A stretch of DNA of 64,000 nucleotides from an uncultured Litoreibacter sp. (GTDB taxonomy: Bacteria; Pseudomonadota; Alphaproteobacteria; Rhodobacterales; Rhodobacteraceae), in the NCBI GenBank assembly GCA_947504205.1, contig CANNGL010000002.1, forward strand, positions 771,001 through 835,000. The letters run 5' to 3'. Of this stretch, positions 1 to 8,689 are shown piece by piece (within the stretch, counting starts at the first letter, position 1; every line of letters starts with the position of its first letter). Made by a program: the position numbers and the translations under genes. The notes below the pieces were generated by a model, which worked only from the letters and a program-made list of their open reading frames with translations, was not told the DNA's origin and made no database searches.

Positions 1-596
1 GTCGCGCCGCAGTTCCAATCGCCATAGACCAGTGGCCCCGCGCCAACAGCCTCGCGCACTTTGATCAGACGTTCTGCATCTGCTTGCCAATCCGCGTCGG
101 CACCCAGCTTGACCTGAAACTGGCGGATGCCCGTTGCGTAAGCCTCTTTCGCGATCCGCGCCATCTCATCCGGGGCAATGCAGGTGATCGAGTGATAAAG
201 CGGCATATCGGCCCGCGTGCGCCCGCCCAGCAGAGCATAAAGCGGTTGCCCCGTCGCTTTGCCGAACAGGTCCCAGAGCGCCATATCGACAATGGATTTG
301 GCATGGAGGTGTCCTTGCAGAAAACCATCAAGCTTGCGCATGGTCGCGTCGACGCCAAAGGGGGTGATCCCCAGGATTTCCAGCGCCATTTCGGTGATTG
401 CACTGGGCACGCCATCGGCAAATGCGGGCAGGTAATGCGGGATCGGGCAGACTTCGCCCCAGCCTTGCAGGCCGGTGTCAGTTTCGAGGCAGAGCACGTG
501 GGTTTTGACCGTGTCACAGGTCTTACCCTCGGCCATGTAGTAGGTTTCATGGCTGGTCAGATCGACAGACCACAGGGTGATGCGCGTGACCTTCAT
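1..596 (-). CDS. Enolase-superfamily (mandelate racemase/muconate lactonizing) enzyme, 3' end outside window
   Basis: Only the first ~198 residues are in the window. They cover the N-terminal capping domain and the start of the TIM barrel. The first barrel lysine (about residue 163, in QVKLGA) and the first metal ligand (Asp about 193, in YGDWN) are present. The QxK form of the usual KxK motif resembles epimerases such as hydroxyproline-betaine epimerase HpbD, which abstract the alpha proton with paired lysines. The start ATG overlaps the stop of the upstream gene by ATGA, so it is the last visible gene of a leftward operon and the third enolase in tandem. Substrate unknown; epimerase, racemase or dehydratase are all possible. 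Confidence 0.85.
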   Translation of the reverse strand, partial: MKVTRITLWSVDLTSHETYYMAEGKTCDTVKTHVLCLETDTGLQGWGEVCPIPHYLPAFADGVPSAITEMALEILGITPFGVDATMRKLDGFLQGHLHAKSIVDMALWDLFGKATGQPLYALLGGRTRADMPLYHSITCIAPDEMARIAKEAYATGIRQFQVKLGADADWQADAERLIKVREAVGAGPLVYGDWNCGA

Positions 597-1699
597 GTGT
601 AGACCGCCACCGGATCGCCCAAGGTGTCTTCATCGGGATGAACACCGAGGCCGGGCTCTTCTGGCAAATGCAGGTGACCGTCCGTATTGCGCGGCCCACG
701 GCCTCCTGCAATGTCGATGGTGATCATATCCTGACAGGCCCAGACTGCATGGCAGTTGGCGTCCGGTATTGTCGCCGCCAGATGCAGGGCTTCAGTATCG
801 GCGAGGACGGTGCCGCCGGTTGCCATAACAAACATGTCGATCCCATGGGAGAGCGCGATGTCGCGCATACGGGCCGCTTTGGTCAGCCCACCGACACGGT
901 TGAGTTTGATGCCGAAGACCTCTGCCAACCCATCGCGTGCGATGCGGGCGGCGTCTTGCAGCGTGACAAGGCTTTCATCGACCGACACGGGTGCCGCATG
1001 TTTCCCGCTGATGGCCGCGATGTCGTCCAGCGTTTCGCACGGCTGTTCAAACATCACGTTCAGGTCTTCGGTCGCGGACATAACACGCAAGGCCTGCTGC
1101 CGCGTCCAGCCACGGTTCACATCGTACAGGACGATCTCGCCGTCGCGCCGCATGTCTTCGACGTCGCGGATGCGGGCGATGTCCCGCGCCACGTCGCCGC
1201 CAATCTTAACGGAATGAGCGATGTAGCCGCGTTGGCGATAGCGCTCGATCACGGCGCGGGTTTCTTCCACTGTTTTGGCCCCCACGGAGGAGGCGATGGC
1301 ACGCGGGGTGCGTGATCCGCCGCCCATCAGGTCGGCTATCGGCAGACCTGCTGCTTGCCCCGCAATGTCCCAGCACGCCATGTCGATGGGGCTTTTGGCA
1401 TAAAGGTGGCCAGGCAAGGCGAGGTCCATCGCGCGTTCGACATCAAGCACTTTGCGTGGATCAAGCCCGAGGATGAAAGGCGCCATCGTCTCAATCCCCG
1501 CACGAATGCCCGGCCCATGGGCGGGCACATAGGTGTGCCCCCAGGGCGTGCCCTCACCCCAGCCAGTGAGGCCTGCATCGGTCTCGATCTTGACGATCGT
1601 CGCGTCGAGCACCTCAAACTTTAGCCGACCACCAGAGAGCCAATAGGCGTCCTCAAGCGGCAGATCGACCTGAAACACGGAAAGGCGCGTGATCTTCAT
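593..1699 (-). CDS. Enolase-superfamily (MR/MLE) enzyme, second of three
   Basis: This 368-residue protein has the complete fold: N-terminal capping domain to about residue 125, then the barrel. Visible active-site residues are Lys165 (SVKIGG), metal ligands Asp193, Glu218 and Asp241, and Lys265 (GIKLNR). Opposed lysines on strands 2 and 6 are known in the MLE subgroup to allow 1,1-proton transfer, so an epimerase, racemase or syn-dehydratase of a carboxylic acid is expected. It overlaps both neighbours by 4 bases and sits between two related but clearly different enolases. That suggests separate substrates or steps rather than a fresh duplication. Substrate cannot be read from the sequence. 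Confidence 0.9.
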   Translation of the reverse strand: MKITRLSVFQVDLPLEDAYWLSGGRLKFEVLDATIVKIETDAGLTGWGEGTPWGHTYVPAHGPGIRAGIETMAPFILGLDPRKVLDVERAMDLALPGHLYAKSPIDMACWDIAGQAAGLPIADLMGGGSRTPRAIASSVGAKTVEETRAVIERYRQRGYIAHSVKIGGDVARDIARIRDVEDMRRDGEIVLYDVNRGWTRQQALRVMSATEDLNVMFEQPCETLDDIAAISGKHAAPVSVDESLVTLQDAARIARDGLAEVFGIKLNRVGGLTKAARMRDIALSHGIDMFVMATGGTVLADTEALHLAATIPDANCHAVWACQDMITIDIAGGRGPRNTDGHLHLPEEPGLGVHPDEDTLGDPVAVYT

Positions 1700-2802
1700 G
1701 CGGTATACTCCGCCGCTGGTCCGCCGAGACTGTCAAAGTCCGGCGTAACACCCAAGCCCGGCGCGTCGGGCGCATAAAGCTTACCTGCCTTCGCCCAAGC
1801 GCCGCCCACCCCCGTTGAACGCGTGTTGTAATTCATCAGATCGGTCGTGTTCTGCAGGAAATCGGACGGCGTTGACGCCGCAAAATGCGCCACCGCAGTG
1901 CTTGCGATTTCACCGCCCCACGTATCTTCGGCGACCACCGGAATGCGGGCCTCTACCAAAAAGTCCCGGACGCGGCGGGCTTTCGACAAGCCCCCAAGGT
2001 TTGAGATTTTCAAACAGCATATTTCTGCGCCACGGTCTACGACGATACGCTGGGCGGCGGTCATGCCCGTAACGCATTCATCCAACTTCATGGGCTGTTG
2101 GGCGACACGGCGGACCTGCTGACATTCCTCATAGGTGCGGCAGGGTTGTTCAAGGATGTAATCCAAATCTGCCGTCGCGCGTGCAACACGAATGGCATTG
2201 TCGACGCGCCAGCCCTGATTGGCGTCGGCCATCGCCATTTCCCCAGGCTGAAGCAGCGCAACGCCAGCTTTGATCCGATCAATGTCTGACGTCCAATCGC
2301 CGCCGACCTTGATCTGGAATTGCCGATATCCCTCCGCCCGGTAGCGTTCCATTTCGGCAAGGGTTTCTTCGGTCGCTTTTTGTGGGGCCACCCGGTACAT
2401 CGGTGCGCCGTCCGTAAGTTTGCCCCCGAGAAGCATCCAAACAGGCTGGCCGCAAGCTTGGCCCAGAATATCCCAGCAGGCTGCATCGAACGGGGCTTTG
2501 GCATAGCCGTGCCCTTGCACCGTATGATCCATAATCTGTTCGATCCGCGCGACTTGCCGGGGGTCCTCGCCCAGCAGGTTTGATGCGGCGAGGCGGGCAA
2601 AGGCCTCCACCCCTTCGGAATACGCGACCATGTAGTTTTCGCCACAAGGGGTGAATTCACCGCAACCCTGCAGGCCTGCGTCCGTATCTATGACAACGAC
2701 GCTTGCCTTTGCGATCTTAATGGCATTGCCCGCACCCCAGACATAGGCCCCACCAACGTAAGGCAGATCGGTCTTAAAGACGCGGATGCGGGTGATTTTC
2801 AC
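1696..2802 (-). CDS. Enolase-superfamily (MR/MLE) enzyme, first of three
   Basis: 368 residues, with Lys165 (QIKVGG), Asp193 (MADANQGW), Glu218 (EQP), Asp241 and Lys265 (LKISNLGG), all at the same positions as in the next enolase. The two proteins nevertheless differ widely in sequence. The QIK variant of KxK and the cofactor geometry are those of amino-acid or betaine epimerases in the MLE subgroup. The gene overlaps its neighbours by ATGA on both sides and follows an MDR dehydrogenase and a dimethylglycine-dehydrogenase-like flavoenzyme. This fits a role in handling the stereochemistry of an N-methylated or cyclic amino acid, which is an inference from context. Confidence 0.9.
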   Translation of the reverse strand: MKITRIRVFKTDLPYVGGAYVWGAGNAIKIAKASVVVIDTDAGLQGCGEFTPCGENYMVAYSEGVEAFARLAASNLLGEDPRQVARIEQIMDHTVQGHGYAKAPFDAACWDILGQACGQPVWMLLGGKLTDGAPMYRVAPQKATEETLAEMERYRAEGYRQFQIKVGGDWTSDIDRIKAGVALLQPGEMAMADANQGWRVDNAIRVARATADLDYILEQPCRTYEECQQVRRVAQQPMKLDECVTGMTAAQRIVVDRGAEICCLKISNLGGLSKARRVRDFLVEARIPVVAEDTWGGEIASTAVAHFAASTPSDFLQNTTDLMNYNTRSTGVGGAWAKAGKLYAPDAPGLGVTPDFDSLGGPAAEYTA

Positions 2803-3905
2803 AGGGCGGATTCCTTGCGCGCCGTCGGCACGACAACAATGTTGCCAGTGTGCTCTTTGGCGATGAAGGCGGCCTGTGCCTCGCGGAGTTGGTCGAGCCG
2901 GTAGGTCGCGGCGAGTGCTGGTTTGATCTCGCCCTGTTCGATGTAGCGGATCAGGTTCGGCATGACCTCGGGGGGGATTACGGTCGAGCCGGTGAAGGTC
3001 AGATCGCGCAGATAGAATGTGCGCAGATCAAGATCGACCATTGGACCCGCGATGGCGCCAGAGCAGGTGTAGCGGCCTCCGCGTTCAAGGACGTCTATGA
3101 GTGTTGGCCAGTATGGACCACCGACGATATCGGCAACGACGGTGATGCGCTCTTCCCCGAGTGCCGCCCGGAGGTCTTTGGGTGCGCGTGGCAAAATCGC
3201 GTCGGCGCCAAGTTTCGCCACCTCACCGTGTTTCGCATCAGACGCCATCGCGATCACCCGCGCGCGGCGGCGTTTGGCCAGTTGCACCAACGCGCCGCCG
3301 ACCCCGCCTGATGCGCCGGGGACCAGCACGGTGTCAGCATGTGTCACCTTGGCACGGGTCAACATGCCCTCGGCAGTGGAATAGGAGCACGAGAACGTCG
3401 CGAGTTCTGCGTCCGTCAGGTCTGAGTTGATGGCAAGAGCATTGCGGGCGGGCGTTGTTGTGTATTCGGCAAAACCACCGTCACGCTCGGACCCGAAGTA
3501 GCCAGTCTTATCAAGGTTATCGAGATCATCGGCGTCCCGCAGCCAACCGTCCGTAATCACCCGTTCACCAATGCGGGACGGATCGATATTTTCGCCGACA
3601 GCGACGATCTCTCCGCAGACATCAGCCCCCTGGATGCGCGGAAATGTGATCGGGGCACCACCCCATGTCGGGTCGTCCTCGCCGACCTCGTTAAATGCGC
3701 CGCCGGTTGTGGCCGCCGTCACCGCTTTGGAATACCATCCTGATCGCGTGTTCACGTCCGTGTTGTTCAACCCGCAGGCGCCCACCTTGATCAGAACTTC
3801 ATCCGGAGCCGGATCAGGGCGCGGCCAAGCGCCGTGCCAGATCATCTGATCCAGATCGCCGTGGCCCATGGTGACCATGGCCCCCATTGTTGTTGGCAAG
3901 GTCAT
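2799..3905 (-). CDS. Zinc-independent MDR alcohol dehydrogenase / quinone-oxidoreductase-like enzyme
   Basis: A 368-residue medium-chain dehydrogenase/reductase. The GroES-like N-terminal domain contains CGLNNTD. The Rossmann domain carries GASGGVGGALVQLAK at about residues 195-210, typical of NAD(P)-binding quinone-oxidoreductase relatives. The cysteine cluster for structural zinc is absent, so a zinc-independent oxidoreductase is more likely than a classical alcohol dehydrogenase. It is translationally coupled (4-base overlaps) between the GcvT-domain flavoenzyme and the three enolases. It probably oxidises or reduces an intermediate of the same pathway. Which intermediate cannot be stated. 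Confidence 0.88.
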   Translation of the reverse strand: MTLPTTMGAMVTMGHGDLDQMIWHGAWPRPDPAPDEVLIKVGACGLNNTDVNTRSGWYSKAVTAATTGGAFNEVGEDDPTWGGAPITFPRIQGADVCGEIVAVGENIDPSRIGERVITDGWLRDADDLDNLDKTGYFGSERDGGFAEYTTTPARNALAINSDLTDAELATFSCSYSTAEGMLTRAKVTHADTVLVPGASGGVGGALVQLAKRRRARVIAMASDAKHGEVAKLGADAILPRAPKDLRAALGEERITVVADIVGGPYWPTLIDVLERGGRYTCSGAIAGPMVDLDLRTFYLRDLTFTGSTVIPPEVMPNLIRYIEQGEIKPALAATYRLDQLREAQAAFIAKEHTGNIVVVPTARKESAL

Positions 3906-6349
3906 TCGGCGGCCTCTTTCGCTGCATCTGTGCGCGGTAGCAGGCTTTGCGGGTCATAGGCTGGCTCACCCAGCACCTTGGCGGCGCGCGGTGCGCCGTG
4001 AATAATAACCTCAAGCGCGGTACCGTGTGCTGCAGCCTCTGGCTTGATATAGGCAAAGGCCAGGACCTTGCCGACGGTTGGGCCATAGGCGACGGAGACG
4101 GTGGAGCCGACCACCTTGCCATCCAGCATCACCGCTTCGCCACCGTGGCCGTCCGCAACGCCGTCGGGTTCGATTTCGAGGTAGGCACAAATCCACGGTA
4201 GATCGGCGTTCAGGGTTTGGTCGCGACCCAGATAATCCTTGTCCTTGCGTGCGAAGCGCAGCACATCGGCTTCGGCCAGCGTGACCTCGTTGGTCAGCTC
4301 GCCCGCGCCTTTAAAGCCCTTCTCCATCCGCATCGCGTTCATCGCAAAAGACCCGTAATCAGCGATGCCATGGACCTCACCCGCAGCCCAAAGCGCATTG
4401 TAGACGTCGAGGCAGGCAGCATGCGGCATATGGAATTCCCAGCCCAGTTCGCCCGCATAAGACATGCGGAACGCCCAGTTTTTGTGGCCAGCCACGGTGA
4501 TTTCCTGGGCCGACAACCAGCGGAACCCCGCGTTTGAAAGGTCTGCATCGGTGCAGGCCGCCAGCACATCGCGCGCCTTTGGGCCGTTGAGTGACAGCGC
4601 GCTCCATTCAGAGGACAGGGCTGTGATCGTCACGTCCTCTTCGGCGCGGTTGTGGGCCAGATGATCCAGCAAGCGCTGCTCAAAAAACGCGGCACAAACC
4701 AGATAAAACTTGTCCTCAGCCATCCGTACGATGGTGGTTTCCAGCTCAATCCGGCCGGCGCGATTAAGCATATGGGTGAGAGTGATCGAGCCGACATTCT
4801 GCGGCATCCGGTTCGCGGTGAGGCGATCCAGCAGCGCATAGGCGTCGGGACCAGAGACCAACACCTTGGTAAAGGCGGTCACGTCCATGACGCCAACGCT
4901 GTCGCGGACGGCTTTGACTTCGGCTGCGACCATGTCGTCGACAGGCGTGCGGTTGAAGGAATAGTGGTCTTCCTGCGGGATCCAATTGGCGAAAAAGCGC
5001 GGACGTTCAAAGCCATAGACTTCCTCGTGCACGGCACCTTTGGCTTTCAGCAGGTCATGAAGCGGGGAGGGCTTGATCGGCCGCCCGGCCAGCCGGTTAA
5101 AATGAGGGAAGGGTATTTCGTGGCGCAGGCAGTAGTCTTCTTCTGCTTTCACCACCTGCCAGTCCTTCGTGGCATAGCTGCCAAAACGGCGCGGATCGTA
5201 ATCGCGCATCGAGATATCCGCCGCCCCGTGCACCATCCACCGCGCCAACTCCCGCGTCAGGCCGGGCCCCCAGCCGATGCCGATCTGCGTGCCGCAGCAG
5301 CACCAGTAGTTGCGCACACCGGGTGCGGGACCGATCAGCGGGTTGCCGTCGGGCGGATGGCTGATCGCGCCGTGGACCTCGCGCTGGATGCCAAGGTCCG
5401 CAAAGATCGGCATGCGGTTCAGGCTTTCCTCCAGGTATGGCATGACCCGGTCGTAATCCGCATCGAAGAGCCAGTTTTCATAGTGCCACGGGCAATGGTC
5501 GTGCCAGACGGAATTCGGGTTCTCCTTTTCATAGATCCCGATCAGCCCGCGCTTTTGCTCCATCCGGATGTAGCCCGACACCTTTTTGTCGTCGCGGATC
5601 ACGGGGAGTTCGGTGTCCAGCGCCTCAAACTCCGGCACAGGTTCGGTGACAAAGTAGTGGTGCGTCATGGACGTCATCGGCAATTGCAGTCCTGACCATT
5701 CGCCCATCTGGCGGGCGTAGGTGCCGCCTGCATTGACCACATGTTCGCAGGTGATCGTGCCTTTCTCCGTTTCGACCCGCCATTCACCGGAGGGCAACTG
5801 CGTGATGTTGGTGGCGCGGCACTGGCGGATGATTTGCACACCCTTTTGACGTGCACCGGTGGCCATGGCCATTGTCACGTTGGTGGGGTCGACGTGGCCG
5901 TCATCTGGCGTGTGCAGCGCGCCCAGCACACCGTCGAGGTTATAGAAGGGATGAAGCTCCGCGACTTTTTCTGGCCCGACCAATTCGATGTTGAAACCCA
6001 ACGCGCGTCCGACCGACAAAGTATGTCGCAGCCAGTTCATTTCATCCTCGGTGTAGGCGAGGCGGAACGACCCGCAGCCATGCCATGTGACGGGCTGGCC
6101 GGTCTCTGCTTCCAACCCACTGGAATAAAGCCCGATGTTGTAATCGACGCATTTGCCGAGCCCGAAACTTGAGGTGGAGTGCGTGATCTGCCCCGCTGCG
6201 TGCCAGGTGCTGCCGGACGTGAGCTCTGCCTTTTCCAACAGGACGGTCTCTTCGCCCCAGCCCTCGTGGCCGAGGTGATAGGCAAGGCCAACGCCCATGA
6301 CGCCGCCGCCGACAATGACGACGCGTGCAGTTTTGGGGAAATCAGACAT
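3902..6349 (-). CDS. Dimethylglycine/sarcosine dehydrogenase-like FAD enzyme with GcvT domain
   Basis: 815 residues, the usual length for this family. An N-terminal DAO-type FAD domain begins with VVIVGGGVMGVGLAYHL. SGSTWHAAG holds the histidine that binds FAD covalently in dimethylglycine dehydrogenase. A central FAO_M-type linker region follows, and the C-terminal half is an aminomethyltransferase (GcvT) domain plus GcvT C-terminal barrel. The family oxidatively removes N-methyl groups and passes the one-carbon unit to tetrahydrofolate. It overlaps the DUF2834 gene by 8 bases and the MDR gene by 4. With the Rieske oxygenase on the other strand, it points to successive N-demethylation of a quaternary amine. 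The exact substrate is not visible. Confidence 0.93.
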   Translation of the reverse strand: MSDFPKTARVVIVGGGVMGVGLAYHLGHEGWGEETVLLEKAELTSGSTWHAAGQITHSTSSFGLGKCVDYNIGLYSSGLEAETGQPVTWHGCGSFRLAYTEDEMNWLRHTLSVGRALGFNIELVGPEKVAELHPFYNLDGVLGALHTPDDGHVDPTNVTMAMATGARQKGVQIIRQCRATNITQLPSGEWRVETEKGTITCEHVVNAGGTYARQMGEWSGLQLPMTSMTHHYFVTEPVPEFEALDTELPVIRDDKKVSGYIRMEQKRGLIGIYEKENPNSVWHDHCPWHYENWLFDADYDRVMPYLEESLNRMPIFADLGIQREVHGAISHPPDGNPLIGPAPGVRNYWCCCGTQIGIGWGPGLTRELARWMVHGAADISMRDYDPRRFGSYATKDWQVVKAEEDYCLRHEIPFPHFNRLAGRPIKPSPLHDLLKAKGAVHEEVYGFERPRFFANWIPQEDHYSFNRTPVDDMVAAEVKAVRDSVGVMDVTAFTKVLVSGPDAYALLDRLTANRMPQNVGSITLTHMLNRAGRIELETTIVRMAEDKFYLVCAAFFEQRLLDHLAHNRAEEDVTITALSSEWSALSLNGPKARDVLAACTDADLSNAGFRWLSAQEITVAGHKNWAFRMSYAGELGWEFHMPHAACLDVYNALWAAGEVHGIADYGSFAMNAMRMEKGFKGAGELTNEVTLAEADVLRFARKDKDYLGRDQTLNADLPWICAYLEIEPDGVADGHGGEAVMLDGKVVGSTVSVAYGPTVGKVLAFAYIKPEAAAHGTALEVIIHGAPRAAKVLGEPAYDPQSLLPRTDAAKEAAE

Positions 6350-6656
6350 GATTTACGGTTCGCTCTCTGAGGTAAAGGAAGGCGGGCAGCGCCATTGAAA
6401 GACCGATCAATGGCGCGGCAGGGATCACAAAAAGCCAGCCCTTAAGGCCCGCAAGTCGCGCCTCACGAATGGCAAAGATCCAAAAGACGCCACAGGTCAG
6501 AAAGAAGTCGGTGGACAGACCAGCCGTTGCGCCGTTCACGTACAAGGCCGTCAAGATCGTCACAGGCCAAAGACCGTTCTCGACCAGGAAGGGCAAGAAG
6601 CTGACCCATGGCAGGACCGTCCCAACAATAGCTGCAAGCAGGTAGAACGTCTGCAT
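6342..6656 (-). CDS. DUF2834-type small membrane protein
   Basis: A 104-residue, very hydrophobic protein with about three membrane-spanning segments. The order of hydrophobic stretches and the polar NGLWPVTILTALYVNG region match DUF2834 proteins, which have no established function. It is the first gene of the leftward operon and overlaps the FAD/GcvT gene by 8 bases. A role in membrane passage or anchoring for the pathway is possible but unsupported. Confidence 0.75.
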   Translation of the reverse strand: MQTFYLLAAIVGTVLPWVSFLPFLVENGLWPVTILTALYVNGATAGLSTDFFLTCGVFWIFAIREARLAGLKGWLFVIPAAPLIGLSMALPAFLYLRERTVNHV

Positions 6657-6702
6657 TTCAAGTTTCCGACTGAATCGTTTCTTTTCTCTCGACAGGCTAA
6701 TC

Positions 6703-6748
6703 GGACAAAAGTACCATCGTCAATCATGAATGGGACAAATGTATCATC
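6703..6748. promoter_or_regulatory. Direct repeat in the divergent promoter, candidate RpiR operator
   Basis: GGACAAAAGTACCATC at 6703-6718 recurs as GGACAAATGTATCATC at 6733-6748, 30 bases apart and 14 of 16 identical. The pair lies between the divergent operons, and the second copy covers the first codons of the RpiR-type regulator. A TTGACG-type hexamer lies on the minus strand between the copies. Spacing of about three helical turns on one face fits a regulator binding site. The binding protein is inferred from position only. Confidence 0.5.
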
Positions 6749-7613
6749 AACGATTCTGGAGCGGCTGGCCGGTGAGCTGTCAGAGCTGACGCCAGAGGCG
6801 CGCAAGGCCGCGACCTACGTGCTGGAAAACCCGCGCGATGTGGGAGTTTCGACAGTGCGCGAGATTGCCGAGGCGGCGAATGTGAAACCGAACACCGTGG
6901 TGCGGATGGCGCGGCAGGTGGGCTTTGAGGGATACGAGGATTTCCGTGCGCCCTTCCGTGACGCCATTCGGACGGGCGCTGCAGATTTCCCCGATCGTGT
7001 CCGGTGGCTGCAGGATATCTCCAAGTCCGGCGAACTTGGCGGGCTTTACGCCGATATGGTCCGCGACGTGATGGCCAATATCGAAGAAACCTTTGCGGGT
7101 ATTTCCACCGAAAAGCTGCAAACCGCGGCACAGGCGATCTGGAACGCCCGCCGTGTTTTCACCTTGGGCGTGGGCGTGAACAACTCTGTCGCGCGGAACT
7201 TCACCTATCTGGCCTCGACCGGCATGACCGAATTCCACGCCATTCCGCGCCCGGGGTCCACGCCGGTGGATGATCTAGCCTGGGCGGATGAGCAGGACAT
7301 CCTGATCGCGATTACCTGCAAGCCCTACCGTTCGGAAGTGGTTGAAGCCGTCAGGATTGCACGGGAACAGGGCATGGTCATTGTCGCGCTGTCCGACAGC
7401 CCTGCGAGCCCCATCATTCGTATGGCCGACCATGGCTTTGTCGTAGCCGTAGAGACACCGCAATTCTTTCCGTCTTCCGTCAGCATCATCGCCTTGCTGG
7501 AAACCTTGCTGTCCTTTGTGATCGCTGTCGCCAGCGATGAGATCCCTGCACGGGTTGAAACCTTCCACAAACGCCGCCACCAGCTTGGCCTGTATCACGC
7601 GGAGGCGCCATGA
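6726..7613 (+). CDS. MurR/RpiR family transcriptional regulator
   Basis: 295 residues. An N-terminal HTH_6 domain (about 10-85) includes STVREIAEAANVKPNTVVRMARQVGFEGYEDF. A C-terminal SIS domain (about 125-270), which usually senses a sugar phosphate or related ligand, contains FTLGVGVNNSVARNF. It stands between two divergent operons and overlaps the Rieske oxygenase start by ATGA, so it is both cotranscribed with and well placed to control the pathway. RpiR-type regulators in related bacteria control amine and betaine catabolic clusters as well as sugars. The effector is unknown. The start is supported by family length; a candidate operator overlaps its first codons. Confidence 0.92.
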   Translation: MNGTNVSSTILERLAGELSELTPEARKAATYVLENPRDVGVSTVREIAEAANVKPNTVVRMARQVGFEGYEDFRAPFRDAIRTGAADFPDRVRWLQDISKSGELGGLYADMVRDVMANIEETFAGISTEKLQTAAQAIWNARRVFTLGVGVNNSVARNFTYLASTGMTEFHAIPRPGSTPVDDLAWADEQDILIAITCKPYRSEVVEAVRIAREQGMVIVALSDSPASPIIRMADHGFVVAVETPQFFPSSVSIIALLETLLSFVIAVASDEIPARVETFHKRRHQLGLYHAEAP

Positions 7614-8689
7614 GCGGGCCGATCAGATCACTGGCCGCGCGGTACTACACCGACCCCTCAGTGTTCAAACTGGAAACGGGCGGCTTGCTCGCCCGGACAT
7701 GGCAGTTCGGATGCCATGCGTCACAACTTGCGAAAACCGGCGACTATGCAACTTTTGAAATTGCGGGCGAAAGCCTCTTTGCGATCCGCGGGCGCGACGA
7801 CAAAATCCGTGTGTTCTACAACGTCTGCCAGCACCGCGCGCATCAGTTGGTCAGCGGAACCGGCACCACGCGCGTTGTCGTCTGCCCTTATCACGCATGG
7901 ACCTATGAGCTGACCGGCCAGCTGCGGGCAGGGCCAAATATCAAAGCCGTTGAGGGGTTCGACACATCCAGCATCTGTCTGACCGAGGTGCGGGCCGAAA
8001 CCTTTCTTGGCTTTGTCTTCGTGAACCTCGACCCGGATGCCGCCCCGATGGAGGACTGGTTTCCAAACGCGCGGGCCGAACTGGAAGAATGGGTACCAAA
8101 TTGGGCTGAATTGAAACCGCTCGAATGGGTTGAGATTCCGGAGAAGTGCAATTGGAAAGTCTCGGTCGAGAACTACTCGGAGTGCTATCACTGCTCCCTC
8201 AATCACCCGACCTTTGCCAACGGTGTCGTCAAGCCCGAGACCTATGACATCCAACCGCAAGGCAAATGCCTGCGCCACACAACAGAGTGTCAGGCGCTTG
8301 ATCAGATGACCTACGACATCAACTCGGGCTTTGCACATTCACACGAATATTCAAGCTGGTTCCTGTGGCCGATGTTCAGCTTTCAGGTCTATCCGGGCAA
8401 TGTGCTGAATACCTATCACTGGCGGGCGATTGATGCGGATCACGTGGTGGTCTGGCGGGGCTGGTATTCGGTTGGCGCCATTGATGATGAGAAGGTCCGC
8501 AAGCTCGCGCAACAGGATCGCGCCACCACTGTGGAAGAAGACATCCACCTCGTTGAAAGCGTTCATCGCGGCCTGAAATCGCGCGGCTATGTGCCGGGGC
8601 CACTTGTGGTTGATCCGAAAGGCGGGGTGAATTCGGAGCATCCGGTGATGCATCTGCAGGCTTGGATGAAAGAGGCGATTGATGACTGA
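7610..8689 (+). CDS. Rieske [2Fe-2S] oxygenase alpha subunit, quaternary-amine demethylase type
   Basis: 359 residues. Rieske ligands are Cys73, His75, Cys92 and His95 (NVCQHRAH ... VCPYHAWTY). The mononuclear iron site is signalled by ENYSECYHCSLNHP, with His194 and His199. This architecture belongs to ring-hydroxylating oxygenase alpha subunits, and the length and context resemble the glycine-betaine, proline-betaine and carnitine monooxygenases that remove a methyl group as formaldehyde. No ferredoxin-reductase partner gene is adjacent, so an external reductase must serve it. It is coupled to the regulator by a 4-base overlap and to the next gene by 8 bases. Substrate assignment is inference. 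Confidence 0.92.
   Translation: MSGPIRSLAARYYTDPSVFKLETGGLLARTWQFGCHASQLAKTGDYATFEIAGESLFAIRGRDDKIRVFYNVCQHRAHQLVSGTGTTRVVVCPYHAWTYELTGQLRAGPNIKAVEGFDTSSICLTEVRAETFLGFVFVNLDPDAAPMEDWFPNARAELEEWVPNWAELKPLEWVEIPEKCNWKVSVENYSECYHCSLNHPTFANGVVKPETYDIQPQGKCLRHTTECQALDQMTYDINSGFAHSHEYSSWFLWPMFSFQVYPGNVLNTYHWRAIDADHVVVWRGWYSVGAIDDEKVRKLAQQDRATTVEEDIHLVESVHRGLKSRGYVPGPLVVDPKGGVNSEHPVMHLQAWMKEAIDD

Noticed and set aside
4652..5695. Long open frame (347 codons) on the plus strand opposite the FAD/GcvT gene
   Set aside because: It is a shadow of the high-GC gene on the other strand; composition is His/Arg/Val-rich with no domain, and no ribosome site is evident.
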